A stretch of DNA of 64,000 nucleotides. Source: Metridium senile (taxonomy: Eukaryota > Cnidaria > Anthozoa > Actiniaria > Metridiidae). A program made the translations under genes and the position numbers. The stretch is from positions 6,741,069 to 6,805,068 of the forward strand of contig OX459105.1 in NCBI GenBank assembly GCA_949775045.1, in the 5' to 3' direction. Shown here in pieces: positions 24,134 to 34,798 of the stretch; the stretch's first letter is position 1, and the number at the start of each line of letters is the position of its first letter. The notes under the pieces were generated by a model. It saw nothing but the letters and a program-made list of their open reading frames with translations. It was not told the DNA's origin and made no database searches.

Positions 24134-25025
24134 TCATCTTGGATCTTCACTATCACTGCTTGCATTCCCTTCAGGTGTGGAAGTGCTCATTTTATCAAGT
24201 CTTGTGAAACGTATTATTGCACGTTTTGATGTTTCTTCTACCACCTCTTTGACTAGATCCCTGCAGATGGGACATGCTTCTACATGCGAACATCTTGCAT
24301 GCACGATGTGGCCAAAAGGAAGTCTTGAGTTATCAAAGCCTGCAATAAATTCTTTACAAATGTGGCAGAACTTCTTGGTTTTGGGCGATGGCTGTTGTTC
24401 TTCACAACCAGGACAAACACTAGGAGGAGCTGGTTTTGATTTGAGGAATTCTTCAACCCTTTGGACTAGTACTTTTTTTCAACCCATCACTTCTCAACTT
24501 TATGATTGTACAAAGAGACTGTAACTCAGATTTGTACATCTGTTTGAAGCTTCAACTTGGTTGTATCTGGGAGAAGGCAAAGTTGATGGAAGACATTGCC
24601 ACATTTTTGTCTCACACAAGACACTCGATTCTTGCATTTCAGCTGTTTCTTGCATGCAGAACAGACCACTTCACTAGAAGGACGAGCAAATTGTAAGGGG
24701 AAAAGTTGAGCAGGAACCAAGCCGAAAACAGCTGACCGTTAGGACAGTAAACCAGCACTATCATATGTAGCAGATTCTTCAATTGTGGTACTGGAAGATA
24801 CTGCGGCTTTAAGAAAAAGGCTCTTTACGAAAAGGCTGGTCTTCGCCACTACTGGAATGTGCTTTACAAAAGAGGATGGTGTTATGTTGGTGTGGTAACA
24901 GTCTAACTTGCGAACTCGGTAAGTCTCATTGATTCGTTGGTTTTCTTCTTTCATTTCGTCTACCCAAAGGGCAGCTTCTCTTATTTGGTCAGCAGAATAT
25001 GCTGGTTCTGTGTGAGCTGATAGTA
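24134..25025 (-). pseudogene. decayed RING-like/Cys-rich finger gene (copy C)
   Basis: The main exon starts after acceptor TTCTCAACAG (first base 25025) with VLSAHTEPAYSADQIREAAL. It then crosses an in-frame TAA (24746-24748, after AGLLS). A Cys-rich finger follows (VVCSACKKQLKCKNRVSC, then CGNVFHQLC). The frame shifts through an extra A near 24544 and again in a 7-A run near 24473. The C-terminal finger follows: FCHICKEF, LPFGHIVHARCSHVEACPIC. This resembles a C3HC4 RING whose third Cys is Phe. It belongs to a multicopy cnidarian family whose upstream exon carries LGKHHYRDAIIVTLSRLHY. That exon is deleted in this copy. Not functional as it stands. Confidence 0.6.
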
Positions 25026-25405
25026 CTGTTGAGAACAAAATGTTCTAGTTATTATGTTCGTCATAACTCAGTTACAATTTCCCCGAATCTGATTGGTTGA
25101 CAGACTGCTCTATTTTCCACTAATCAATCTTGTTTTTGTAATCGGACAGTCTAATAGGATAGTTGGCTGTAATCGGACAGTTGTTATCGGACAGTTTTAT
25201 GAGCCAATGATTTTACTGCTTTCAGATTAATCAACCAATCACTGAATTGATACAAATCACTATAGCAACGAAAATTATTCTCAAAAAGTGAGGTTTTTTC
25301 AAAAAATGGAGGATTTTTTCATTTTTATTAGAAACCCCACACATTTTTCTCTGAAATTGTTTATAGTTATGATTAATTGGTAATCAAACTTTGTGTCATC
25401 TAATT

Positions 25406-25492
25406 CTGTCTGTAATCATACTCGTGATAAACAAATCGGACTCCCGCTACGCGGTTGTCCGATTTTGTAATCACTCGTATGATTACAGACTG
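25406..25492. repeat. 87-bp palindrome, MITE-like
   Basis: CTGTCTGTAATCATACTCGT at the left and its near-complement ending ATGATTACAGACTG at the right flank CGGACTCCCGCTACGCGG. Additional TAATCGGACAG units lie at 25140-25200. The copy D counterpart is at 55332-55418. Confidence 0.75.
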
Positions 25493-25788
25493 AATTGGAC
25501 TGCACTCAGTCCAATTACCATCATAAATAGTCTCTCAGCCATTTTTAGTGTTGCTCCATTCCTATAATTATAAAATTATTATTATTATTATTCCTATTGA
25601 ACAACAGAGGAAGGGAGCAATACTAAATATCGCTGGGAGAAATACTATTATCTAACATACTAACAAATAATTGTGAGTACGCCAATTAGTACTTTATTTT
25701 AGTCGTTGAATTTGCAATTTATTTATCTACTGCTTTTTTAATTATTTTATTTATAGTCAAAATAAATAGAACACAATTAGCAAAAAAA

Positions 25789-25813
25789 AAACACACACAC
25801 ACACACACACACA
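25789..25813. repeat. (AC)n microsatellite
   Basis: About 11-12 CA units after an A-run. Shorter in copy D at 56222-56243. Confidence 0.95.
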
Positions 25814-25851
25814 GAGGAGAGGAACGGATTGGAGAGGAGGGAGAAACAGCA

Positions 25852-27150
25852 AAAAACATTAGTTTGAGAATCGGTAGAGCGCTGGGCTCTCTTGTTAAAT
25901 GGCCACACAAAATGTTGGGCCTTACTTTTAAAATGTTCAAATTTATCAAGCAAAACAGTCTTTTGCACTCCTTAAGAGAGCATGTCCATTAAAATCGAAC
26001 AAGTCGCGGCCATGGATAAAAAATGGATTTTGCTCAAATTTTGCCCAAATGTACTTCATTATATTACGAAATGAACTGCATTGTTTTTTAAGAAAAATAG
26101 ATTTTTATTTTTGAGAAAATGCGTTTTTAAAATGTCCTCCCGAATTCGCCATTTTAGCATCCAAATTTTGAGTTGAATTTAACGACCGAGTTCAGTACGA
26201 AAATCGATTCTAGTGAACTTAAAACTGCTAAAACCCTGCTCCATGCTATCTAAACATCCGGTTACGTGACTTAGAAGAAATTTGAGTTACTTTTTGTGAC
26301 AGAAATAATCTTACTTTTAGGACACGTGATTCTACTTGATTGACGATATCCTCTAAACAAAATCGATTTTCACCATGCGATAAAGTTCCAAATCTAACAA
26401 GCTTCAGTTGGTTAGTTCTTTAAACAATAAGCTTTCATATGATGTAAAAATTTCGCTTGGCAAATAAATATGTGTTGCGCTACAGCTCATTGAAATCTTC
26501 AAATTTTGACCTTTTGAGGTCATACGCGATAATTTCCCACACGTGCATAATCGAAGAATATTATCTCTTATTATTACTGATTTGCCTCCCAATTACAAGA
26601 AATACACTTAAATATCATTTCTTACCTTGTTAAAGCTGATATCTGCTGTAGTAATCTCGGTATTCGTTATAATGGTATCCGTAAGACTTCATAGTTAGCC
26701 ATCAGTAATAAAGGCTATTTACACAATGATTATTATCAAATATGTCAATTGTCCAGCGCTTACTAAACGGAGTTCAAATCCCTTTCACATGCAGCCAAGC
26801 TATATTTTCTTTTTGAACTGAAGTCCTGCCACATTATTATATATCATTATGATTTCGAAGTTTGGTTTGTGGTACAGCTGAAATCGAATTGTGAGTACGT
26901 AAACAAATGGCCTGGAATGATGCTAATTATAAACTACGACTTACTAGGGGAGGGACGGTACGTTTCAAATAATGTTTTTTCTCTGACATCCCAACAATTT
27001 GGTGTTTAAGACTTCTGATAAACTGTTAGATAAATCATCTCTAGTGATATATACCAATGATTAGTTGCTTTATGATCTTTGTCATAGTCATGATCTGCAA
27101 AATAATATGATTTGCTTAAGTTTCTAAAATTACACAGGGAACCCAATTCT
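25852..27150. repeat. large inverted repeat, left arm
   Basis: Reverse complement of 28512-29797 with only scattered differences. Example: a 62-codon frame at 26404-26592 (minus) recurs at 29059-29247 (plus) with one changed residue. The arm interrupts the C/D duplication at its outer end. No coding function is visible. Confidence 0.95.
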
Positions 27151-28511
27151 CGGGGGATGTTAGCCGTGCTAATCTGAACAGGAATACTAGAAGTACCCAA
27201 CGACCAACTTTTAACAAAATGGAATAAATGTTGTGTACAACACATAACAAGTGATCCCACGTTAATTATAGTTAATAATTAACACCCCTGGGAAAAAATG
27301 TGTATTTTACATCTGAATTCCCAGCCAGCATTTACGATAATTTGTTTCCCCACCCACGAGACTGTGTTGACAAGTTTCCCCTATAGAAAACAAAGATGGA
27401 AAAAATCCTTTATAAATCAAAACTTATTAAATATCTGGTTGCATATGCCTGGAATAAAAGCTATCCAGTGCAACAAAAGTGTTATTCAGTATAAAATAGA
27501 AACTGAACTAGCCAAGTAACATGTTGTCATGTTTGTAAAATGACTATCACTTACCTTGAGATGATGTAGGTATGACATAGACACTTTTTGCAAATTAAAA
27601 AAATGCATTATTTTTCCACGTTTGTCACAATATGGGAAACAATAGCTCCGTACACTCGGTAGATGTCAGCCTCATTATGAAAATAAAGGCAAGTTCATTC
27701 AAATATCCGACTTATATATTGGACATCTTAAATGTATAGTCATTGACTTCAGTGTTGTAGACCATATATGAGACGATCCAAGAGCGGAAAGCCCGGGGGG
27801 GGGGGGGGGGGGGGGGGGTGTTTCTCCCTTAATCCAAGTGGTAGGGGTGATCGACGTACCTTTTAGGGTTAAAATATTTCCAGTACGTACCTTTTAGGGT
27901 CCATTTAGAGATTTGGCTCAAAAATCAGTTGTAAGGGTCGTTTTTACTCTACTTTATGTGTATCTGAGCGTACCTTTTAGGGGTCATTTTCAAAATCTCC
28001 GCCGATCACCCCTACCACTTGGACAAAGGGAGTACCCCCCCCCCCCCCCCCCCCCCCCGGGCGGCAAGATTTGTGTAGGAATGCATATACTATTGGTCAT
28101 ATACTATATGCAGAGTGTATTGATTTGATTTTGACTGCCAGTAAGACAGAGATAGACCAACTGACTTGAGGTTGTATGGCGCTTTCGATCTTTGGCACCA
28201 CAAGAACTACCAACGAGAGACTTAAACGAACAACACGCTTCCATTTCTTTACAGCAACTGCGTTAAACTAGTGCTAATAGATTAAACAGCTGTGTTTATC
28301 TTTCGTAATGACGATACAAAAATACAATTCCTTGCTGCATAAGGGATTAATTAATTAAGATATCCAACTCGATAGAATACTAAGTTATGGTCTTATTCCT
28401 AGAGTAAAATCCAATAGTGGACTTTATTATGACTGCGCAGAGAAAACACAGAGAGAAAAAATACATATTCAAATTCCGGCGTTCTTTTACATAATCGCGA
28501 ATCCCAGGAAA
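27151..28511. other. spacer of the large inverted repeat
   Basis: Unique AT-rich sequence apart from the G/C-capped palindromic element at 27792-28061. No gene recognised. Confidence 0.6.
27792..28061. mobile_element. 270-bp MITE with poly-G/poly-C ends
   Basis: The left end is CCC plus 24 G, then TGTTTCTCCCTTAATCCAAG and TGGTAGGGGTGATCG. The right end is the reverse complement (CGATCACCCCTACCACTTGG ...) with 24 C then GGG. Three TACCTTTTAGGG units lie in the loop. There is no coding capacity. Confidence 0.85.
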
Positions 28512-29797
28512 TTGGGCTCCCTGTGTAACTTTAGAAACTTAGGCATTAGTTTGCAGATCATCATTATGACAAAGATCATAAAGCAACTAATCATTGGCAT
28601 ACATCACTAGAGATGATTTATCTAACAGTTCATCAGAAGTCTTAAACACCAAATTGTTGGGATGTCAGAGAAAAACCATTATTTGAAACGTACCGTCCCT
28701 CCCCTAGTAAGTCGTAGTTTATAATTAGCATCATTCCAGGCCATTTGTTTACGTACTCACAATTCGATTTCAGCTGTACCACAAACCAAACTTCGAAATC
28801 ATAATGATATATAATAATGTGGCAGGACTTCAGTTCAAAAAGAAAATATAGCTTGGCTGCATGTGAAAGGGATTTGAACTCCGTTTAGTAAGCGCTGGAC
28901 AATTGACATATTTGATAATAATCATTGTGTAAATAGCCTTTATTACTGATGGCTAACTATGAAGTCTTACGGATACCATTATAACGAATACCGAGATTAC
29001 TACAGCAGATATCAGCTTTAACAAGGTAAGAAATGATATTTAAGTGTATTTCTTGTAATTGGAAGGCAAATCAGTAATAATAAGAGATAATATTCTTCGA
29101 TTATGCACGTGTGGGAAATTATCGCGTATGACCTCAAAAGGTCAAAATTTGAAGATTTCAATGAGCTGTAGCGCAACACATATTTATTTGCCAAGCGAAA
29201 TTTTTACATCATATGAAAGCTTATTGTTTAAAGAACTAACCAACTGAAGCTTGTTAGATTTGGAACTTTATCGCATGGTGAAAATCGATTTTGTTTAGAG
29301 GATATCGTCAATCAAGTAGAATCACGTGTCCTAAAAGTAAGATTATTTCTGTCACAAAAAGTAACTCAAATTTCTTCTAAGTCACGTAACCGGATGTTTA
29401 GATAGCATGGAGCAGGGTTTTAGCAGTTTTAAGTTCACTAGAATCGATTTTCGTACTGAACTCGGTCGTTAAATTCAACTCAAAATTTGGATGCTAAAAT
29501 GGCGAATTCGGGAGGACATTTTAAAAACGCATTTTCTCAAAAATAAAAATCTATTTTTCTTAAAAAACAATGCAGTTCATTTCGTAATATAATGAAGTAC
29601 ATTTGGGCAAAATATGAGCAAAATCCATTTTTTATCCATGGCCGCGACTTGTTCGATTTTAATGGACATGCTCTCTTAAGGAGTGCAAAAGACTGTTTTG
29701 CTTGATAAATTTGAACATTTTAAAAGTAAGGCCCAACATTTTGTGTGGCCATTTAACAAGAGAGCCCAGCGCTCTACCGATTCTCAAACTAATGTTT
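28512..29797. repeat. large inverted repeat, right arm
   Basis: Mirror of 25852-27150. The inner ends of both arms carry the recurring motif (ACACAGGGAACCCAATT at 27132, AATTGGGCTCCCTGTGT at about 28510). The outer end runs into the 271-bp tandem repeats. Confidence 0.95.
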
Positions 29798-30300
29798 TCG
29801 AGCGTCATGGTTTCCAAAGTGCATTGTTTTTTTTTTATTCAATCGAACGTTATCAATTTAACAAAATATCAAAAAATTTGCATTTTGTCAATGAGATATC
29901 TTTTAAGTGGCTTGGTACTTTTTCAGCTAATATTCGACGTACTTTTTTAAGCAGTGCAAAAGACTGTTTTGCTTGATAAATTTGAACATTTTAAAAGTAA
30001 GGCCAAACATTTTGTGTGGCCATTTAACAAAAGAGACTAGCGCTCTACCGATTCTCAAACTAATGTTTTCGATCGTCATGGTTTCCAAAGTGCATTGTTT
30101 TTTTTTTATTCAATCGAACGTTATCAATTTAACAAAATATCAAAAAATTTGCATTTTGTCAATGAGATATCTTTTAAGTGGCTTGGTACTTTTTCAGCTA
30201 ATATTCGACGTACTTTTTTAAGCAGTGCAAAAGACTGTTTTGCTTGATAAATTTGAACATTTTAAAAGTAAGGCCCAAGTTTGCATGTCTGGCCATTCAA
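29690..30300. repeat. 271-bp tandem repeat, about 2.3 units
   Basis: AAAGACTGTTTTGCTTGATA starts at about 29687, 29957 and 30228. The first two units are nearly identical. A unit contains the GCGCTCTACCGATTCTCAAA block that also ends the inverted-repeat arm. Confidence 0.9.
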
Positions 30301-30388
30301 TTAACAACAGAGCCTAGCGCTCTACGTAAGTAAGGCCCAAGTTTGCATGTCTGGCCATTCAATTAACAACAGAGCCTAGCGCTCTACC
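30262..30388. repeat. about 60-bp tandem pair
   Basis: AAGGCCCAAGTTTGCATGTC through CCTAGCGCTCTAC occurs twice in a row. Confidence 0.9.
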
Positions 30389-30396
30389 GATTCTCC

Positions 30397-30519
30397 TACT
30401 ATCCAAAATGGCCATATGTTCCCACGGGAGATGATTTAATGATATGCAAGACTATATAACAAGGGGCATGCAATTAATTCATTGTCATTTGCTCAAACTG
30501 CCGAAACGAACAACATCGA
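30397..30519. repeat. 123-bp dispersed repeat
   Basis: Same sequence, same strand, at 41350-41472, starting TACTATCCAAAATGGCCATA. In both places it borders GTTTCCAAAGTGCATTG repeat sequence, so both loci hold pieces of one mobile family. 30520-31019 holds short frames without recognised features. Confidence 0.9.
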
Positions 30520-31019
30520 CTCTGTTGGTAGATTTCAACCACGTTGGACAGCTAACCGAACAACGAAGCTCCCTGAGACGAACGCATCTTACTAGTGGCA
30601 GCGTTTTCTGTTTCCTGTGCTGTGCTGTGGCTTTTGGGAGCCACTTAAAAAGCAAAAGTGTTCGGCTTTCTACTCGTGTATCGACTGCGACGTGTTAGTG
30701 AACACGTGGCTTCGTAAGCACACCAAAAGGACTACCTCAAGTTGGAAGACTTCGAGCAACAAAGCGCCTCAACGTGAACGTACTGTTACCCTAGTTCAGC
30801 TCTTTTCTTGCAAAGTTTCAGGTGGTTGAGTCTTTGTCACCACTGTATATATTTTGGCCTGGTTGAGCCTATAGTTAAGTTGATCAAAACTGATCACATT
30901 AGTGTAATACTTCCTCCTGGGAACAAGTTGAAACCTTTGCGCACCAAGTATCAGTTTAGAGATTACCGAGAACATCGCAAACTAGAGTTCTTGGCCATCT
31001 GCGTGGAAACAAGCTAACT

Positions 31020-32229
31020 GAGTATTAACCCTCTCCCTAAAGTGGACACACCTATTGAATATCAGGATTTTAGAGGCATTAATGTTACTCCTATTATTGC
31101 CAGATGTTTTGAAAGAACTGTGTATAGAACTTTTAGCAAGCCTGTATTTGAAGCCAACCTTAGTCCCTCTCAATTTGCTTACCGTGATGGATGTAACTGC
31201 ACTGATGCTCTATTGAAGCTACAATATAACTGCCTGAAAGCTCTCGATGACACAGAAACTGAAGCCATCAGACTTTAATCCATGGACTTTTCCAAAGCTT
31301 TTGATAATGTTAGACATTTACTTTTAAGTCAGAAACTTAAAGCCCTTAATCTTAATCCTTTTCTTATCAATTGGTATCTTAGTTTTTTGAAAAACAGGAA
31401 GCAGCGTCTTGTTTTTAGAGGTAACGTTTTTAGTTGGCATAATGTCAATAAGGGCACCACCCAGGGTAGCGTCAGTGGGCCTTACTTATTTAATCTTTTT
31501 ATAAATGACCTTAATATTGAAAATGATCCTATGACACACCTTATTAACTATGCAGATGCAAGTAACTGTTTGCAAGTCTAGTCCAGATAGATCTCAGGAC
31601 ACTGTTAACCAGTACCTTAAATGGTCTGAACATAACTGTATGCCATGTAACGTTACTAAATGTAATGAACTTTGTCTTCAGAAAAAGACTAAAGTTAGCT
31701 ATAACCCTGTAAATAACATTAAGCAGGTAGATTCTATTAAGTTACTAGGTGTAACCTTACAAAGCAATTCTAGATTCACTGTGCACATTAGAAATAAGCT
31801 ATTAGAAGCAAACAAATGTCTTTTTGTTATTAGGAGCCTTAGAAAAGAAGGGTATTCTCAAGCTGATATTGACCACCTTTTTACTTCTATAGTTTTACCT
31901 AAGCTTACTTATGGGCTCAGTGTATATGCTGCTTCCAAACCTGAGCTAACTACAGTACAAAATTTAATGTTAGCCATCCTCTACACAGTTTTTTACCTAA
32001 AGTCAAGGAGTCCTCTCTAAGACTTATAAATAATAGCAGTCTCCTACCTAAAGTTAATACGGAGCGTTTCGAAGCATCTTTTATAAATAGGCTATATTTT
32101 AGATATAATTTATTCGCTAAATAGTATAATTTATATATAATTTTTTATCACATAATATTGATTGTAAATAATTAGTATGTTATCTAGATATATTTATTGT
32201 AAATAATTAGTATGTATTTTTAATAAAGA

Positions 32230-32240
<11 letters not shown>
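31020..32240 (+). pseudogene. CR1/L2-like LINE reverse transcriptase, 5' truncated and dead
   Basis: The homologous protein starts at PLPKVDTPIEYQDFRGI and runs through AYRDGCNCTDALLKLQ. Then come [18 protein letters not shown] (RT motif A), [27 protein letters not shown] (motif B) and NYADASN, where the second Asp of the YADD active site (motif C) is Ala. An in-frame TAA follows AIRL near 31278. The frame shifts near 31555 and again near 31985, before LPKVKESSLRLINNSSLLPK. The endonuclease and N-terminal parts are absent, the usual 5' truncation. The 3' tail passes into ATT repeats, as expected for this class. Confidence 0.85.
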
Positions 32241-32285
<45 letters not shown>

Positions 32286-32288
32286 TTA

Positions 32289-32319
<31 letters not shown>

Positions 32320-32329
32320 TATATTTATA

Positions 32330-32383
<54 letters not shown>

Positions 32384-32392
32384 TTTTATTGT
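32226..32392. repeat. (ATT)n microsatellite
   Basis: About 165 bases of TTA/ATT units with a few TTTAT interruptions, directly after the LINE 3' end. Probably the expanded tail of that insertion. Confidence 0.95.
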
Positions 32393-32399
32393 TCAACGA

Positions 32400-33010
32400 A
32401 AATTCATCTAGTTTATTGGGTCCTTTGGACCGGGCACGAATACTGAATATGTGATTCGGGTGTCGATAAGTTTGTATTTGGCGGTGGCTGAATAACCCAG
32501 TCGAAATTCATTTAGTTCAGTTGGTCCTTCGGACCGGGCACGAATACTGAATAGGAGTTCAGGTGTCGATAAGTTTGTATTTGGCGGTGGCTGAATTCTA
32601 TTTATTCAGTCGAAATTCATTAAGTTTAGTTGGTCCTTCGGACCGGGCACGAATACTGGATATATATTTCAGGTGTCGATAAATTTGTATTTGGTGGGGG
32701 CTGAATAATTCAGTCGAAATGCAGTTAGTTTAATTGGTCCTTCGGACCGGGCACGAATACTGAATATGGATTTCAGGTGTCGATAAGTTTGTAGTTGGCG
32801 GTGGCTGAATTCTGTTCATTCAGTCGGGAAAAAAAAATTGATTTAGTTTAGTTGGTCCTTCGGACCGGGCACGAATACTGAATATAATGTCAGGTGTGGG
32901 TAAGTTGGGCGGTGTATCATGTGTATAGTTGAACGTAATTCCGTCGAAATTTATTTAGTTTTGGTCCGTCGGACCGGGCACAAATATTGAGTATAATTTC
33001 GAGTGCCGAT
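32400..33010. repeat. tandem array, six units of 104-117 bp
   Basis: GGTCCTTCGGACCGGGCACG recurs at about 32419 (as CCTTTGG), 32523, 32632, 32736, 32853 and 32963 (as CCGTCGG). Each unit also contains GTGTCGATAAGTTTGTATTT and GGCGGTGGCTGAAT. Divergence rises to the right. GGTCCTTCGGACC in each unit is itself a palindrome. 33011-33530 is unrelated sequence with no gene. Confidence 0.95.
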
Positions 33011-33549
33011 AAGTTTTGCAATTTAATGTGACTGGCTGTTAACATCGGATATGTTCTGTTCCGATCAGTTTGACCGGGTAAGATATACAATTCATGTGCA
33101 CATAATATATTTTGGAGTGCGGTGGAAACTTGTCCAATCTAAGTTCATTTTGTTTTAGGACTTTTGTTGTGGTCCAGGCACGCTAAGGAATGCAGAAACT
33201 TGTTAGGTGAATCTATTAGGATTGTTTGTTATCAAAAAGCCTGAATGACAATGACTTTCCAGTGATGTGTAAATGAACTCCAATGGTTTATTGTGAGACA
33301 GCGGTAAGCACGTGGCAAGTTACTTAGTTGTCATCACAACGCGTGACATGTCAAAATGGTTGTGTTACATGATTATCATACAAAACTGGGATACCGTTAC
33401 AATGAGTGTCTAACTAGTAAGGGAGAAGAAATCAATTGACCACACATTTTGCACCACATTTTTGACCCGGGGCGAGCCTCGGGCTCGTCGGCAGTTATGT
33501 TATGGGCGTGGATTTAGTTTGTGTGACACCATGTGAGAGAAGCCATGAG

Positions 33550-33962
33550 AGAGAGTATTTAACGATACAGAACTTATGAATGAAAGGAGTATTGTAAATG
33601 TGAAAGAATTTAAGTACCTTGGTCATATGTTTTTATAGTGACGTGAAGGAATCGTTTGTGGATAATAAAATGCTTAGTGCAAATGGGAATTTTCATGAAC
33701 TAAAGAACGTATTGACTGATCACAAAGTGTCAATGAAAACCCGTAAAAAAAAAAAAATTGCTTGAATCCTGTATTAGATCAAGACTTACTTACTGTACTG
33801 AGGCTCAGCTACCGAAAGAAAATGAAATGAAAAAGTTAGAATCGTGTTGGTATGGTTTCCTGAGAAGAATGGTAAGGAATGGATGGGAACGAAAAACGAA
33901 CAGTGAAGGAGAAGAAACGTATGCACTTAAATACAGAAACATAGATCTGGAGAGAATTGTTG
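33550..33962 (+). pseudogene. LINE reverse-transcriptase 3' part, left of the transposon insertion
   Basis: Pieces in different frames read EFKYLGHMF, then MLESCIRSRLTYCTEAQ, FLRRMVRNGWERK and LKYRNIDLERIV. This is the thumb/C-terminal region of a non-LTR reverse transcriptase. It continues at 40386 with GASSIRDFIYIRYLKYIAHV when the inserted element and one TTG are removed. A frameshift at about 33640 and a stretch of A at 33747 show it was already old. Confidence 0.8.
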
Positions 33963-34080
33963 TAGTGGGGTCTCTTAAGCAGTAATTTTGGCCGGATCGT
34001 GACAGAAGTGACAAAAGCACCAAATTTGGCACAGAGCTCCGTTTTGATGTCAGAAACAATTCCAGAAGGGGTGCCCAGTG
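33963..34080. repeat. left TIR of the Academ-like element
   Basis: Pairs with 40280-40385. It has 10 more bases than the right TIR after TTAAGCA, and scattered mismatches elsewhere. Confidence 0.85.
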
Positions 34081-34089
34081 ATCCGAGCT

Positions 34090-34620
34090 CAGGGGGGTGC
34101 ACTACAGCTCAAAAGGGGGGAGGGGAGGGGTCAAATCAGCTTAAAAATTGAAAAATGAGTTTTTATCGATCAAAGTGAACCAAATTCGATAGAACTACAA
34201 TACATTAAATAAGAAGTGATTTAAAAAACAGATGCTGTATGATTCCTGTTCAGGGGGATGCACTACAGCTCCAAAGGGGGGAGGGGAGGGATCAAATCAG
34301 CTTAAAAATTGAAAAATGAGTTTTTATCGATCAAAGTGAACCAAATTCGATAGAACTATAATAAATTAAATAAGAAGTGATTTAAAAAAAGTTGATGCAT
34401 GATTCCTGTTCAGGGGGATGCACTACAGCTCCAAAGGGGGGAGGGGAGGGGTCAAATCAGCTTAAAAATTGAAAAATGAGTTTTTATCGATCAAAGTGAA
34501 CCAAATTCGATAGAACTATAATAAATTAAATAAGAAGTGATTTAAAAAAAGTTGATGCATGATTCCTGTTCAGGGGGATGCACTACAGCTCCAAAGGGGG
34601 GGAGGGGAGGGTCAACTCAG
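34090..34620. repeat. subterminal tandem repeat, period about 160 bp
   Basis: GGGGGRTGCACTACAGCTC starts at about 34092, 34255, 34415 and 34574. Each is followed by an A/G-rich block and a shared AT-rich stretch with TTTTTATCGATCAAAGTGAA. The third and fourth units are almost identical. Subterminal repeats are often transposase binding sites; that role is inferred here. Confidence 0.95.
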
Positions 34621-34798
34621 TTTTTTAAAGACCAAGAAGTTCTAAACGTTGTACATGATGGTATGATTTCACACAAAATTATCTCAGAAGGGGTTCCGTA
34701 TTGTTTGATCACAGGGGGTGCAGCGCGGTACCAACTAGTCAAGTCTATTAGGTCGTGAGGATGGCTAGATAATGATACCTTTGGTGCTTGAAATGAAG

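Larger units (their letters stand above)
22976..25851. repeat. segmental duplication, copy C
   Basis: Direct relative of 53082-56285 with roughly 1-2% substitutions and several indels. C has about 190 bp (23129-23318) not found in D, where the second GAGACCTTTGTCAAG block lies. D has a 30-bp and an approximately 508-bp stretch not found in C. Similarity ends where the inverted-repeat complex begins at 25852. 23320-24130 is AT-rich with no gene. Confidence 0.9.

Noticed and set aside
24057..24524. 155-codon plus-strand frame
   Set aside because: Antisense to the RING-like finger region, which explains its openness.
26404..26592. Conserved 62-codon frame in both arms of the large inverted repeat
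   Set aside because: Conservation is explained by the near-identity of the arms; no start context or domain.
32400..33010. CRISPR-like array
   Set aside because: Units are 104-117 bp and diverged, with no constant spacer/repeat structure, and the genome is eukaryotic.
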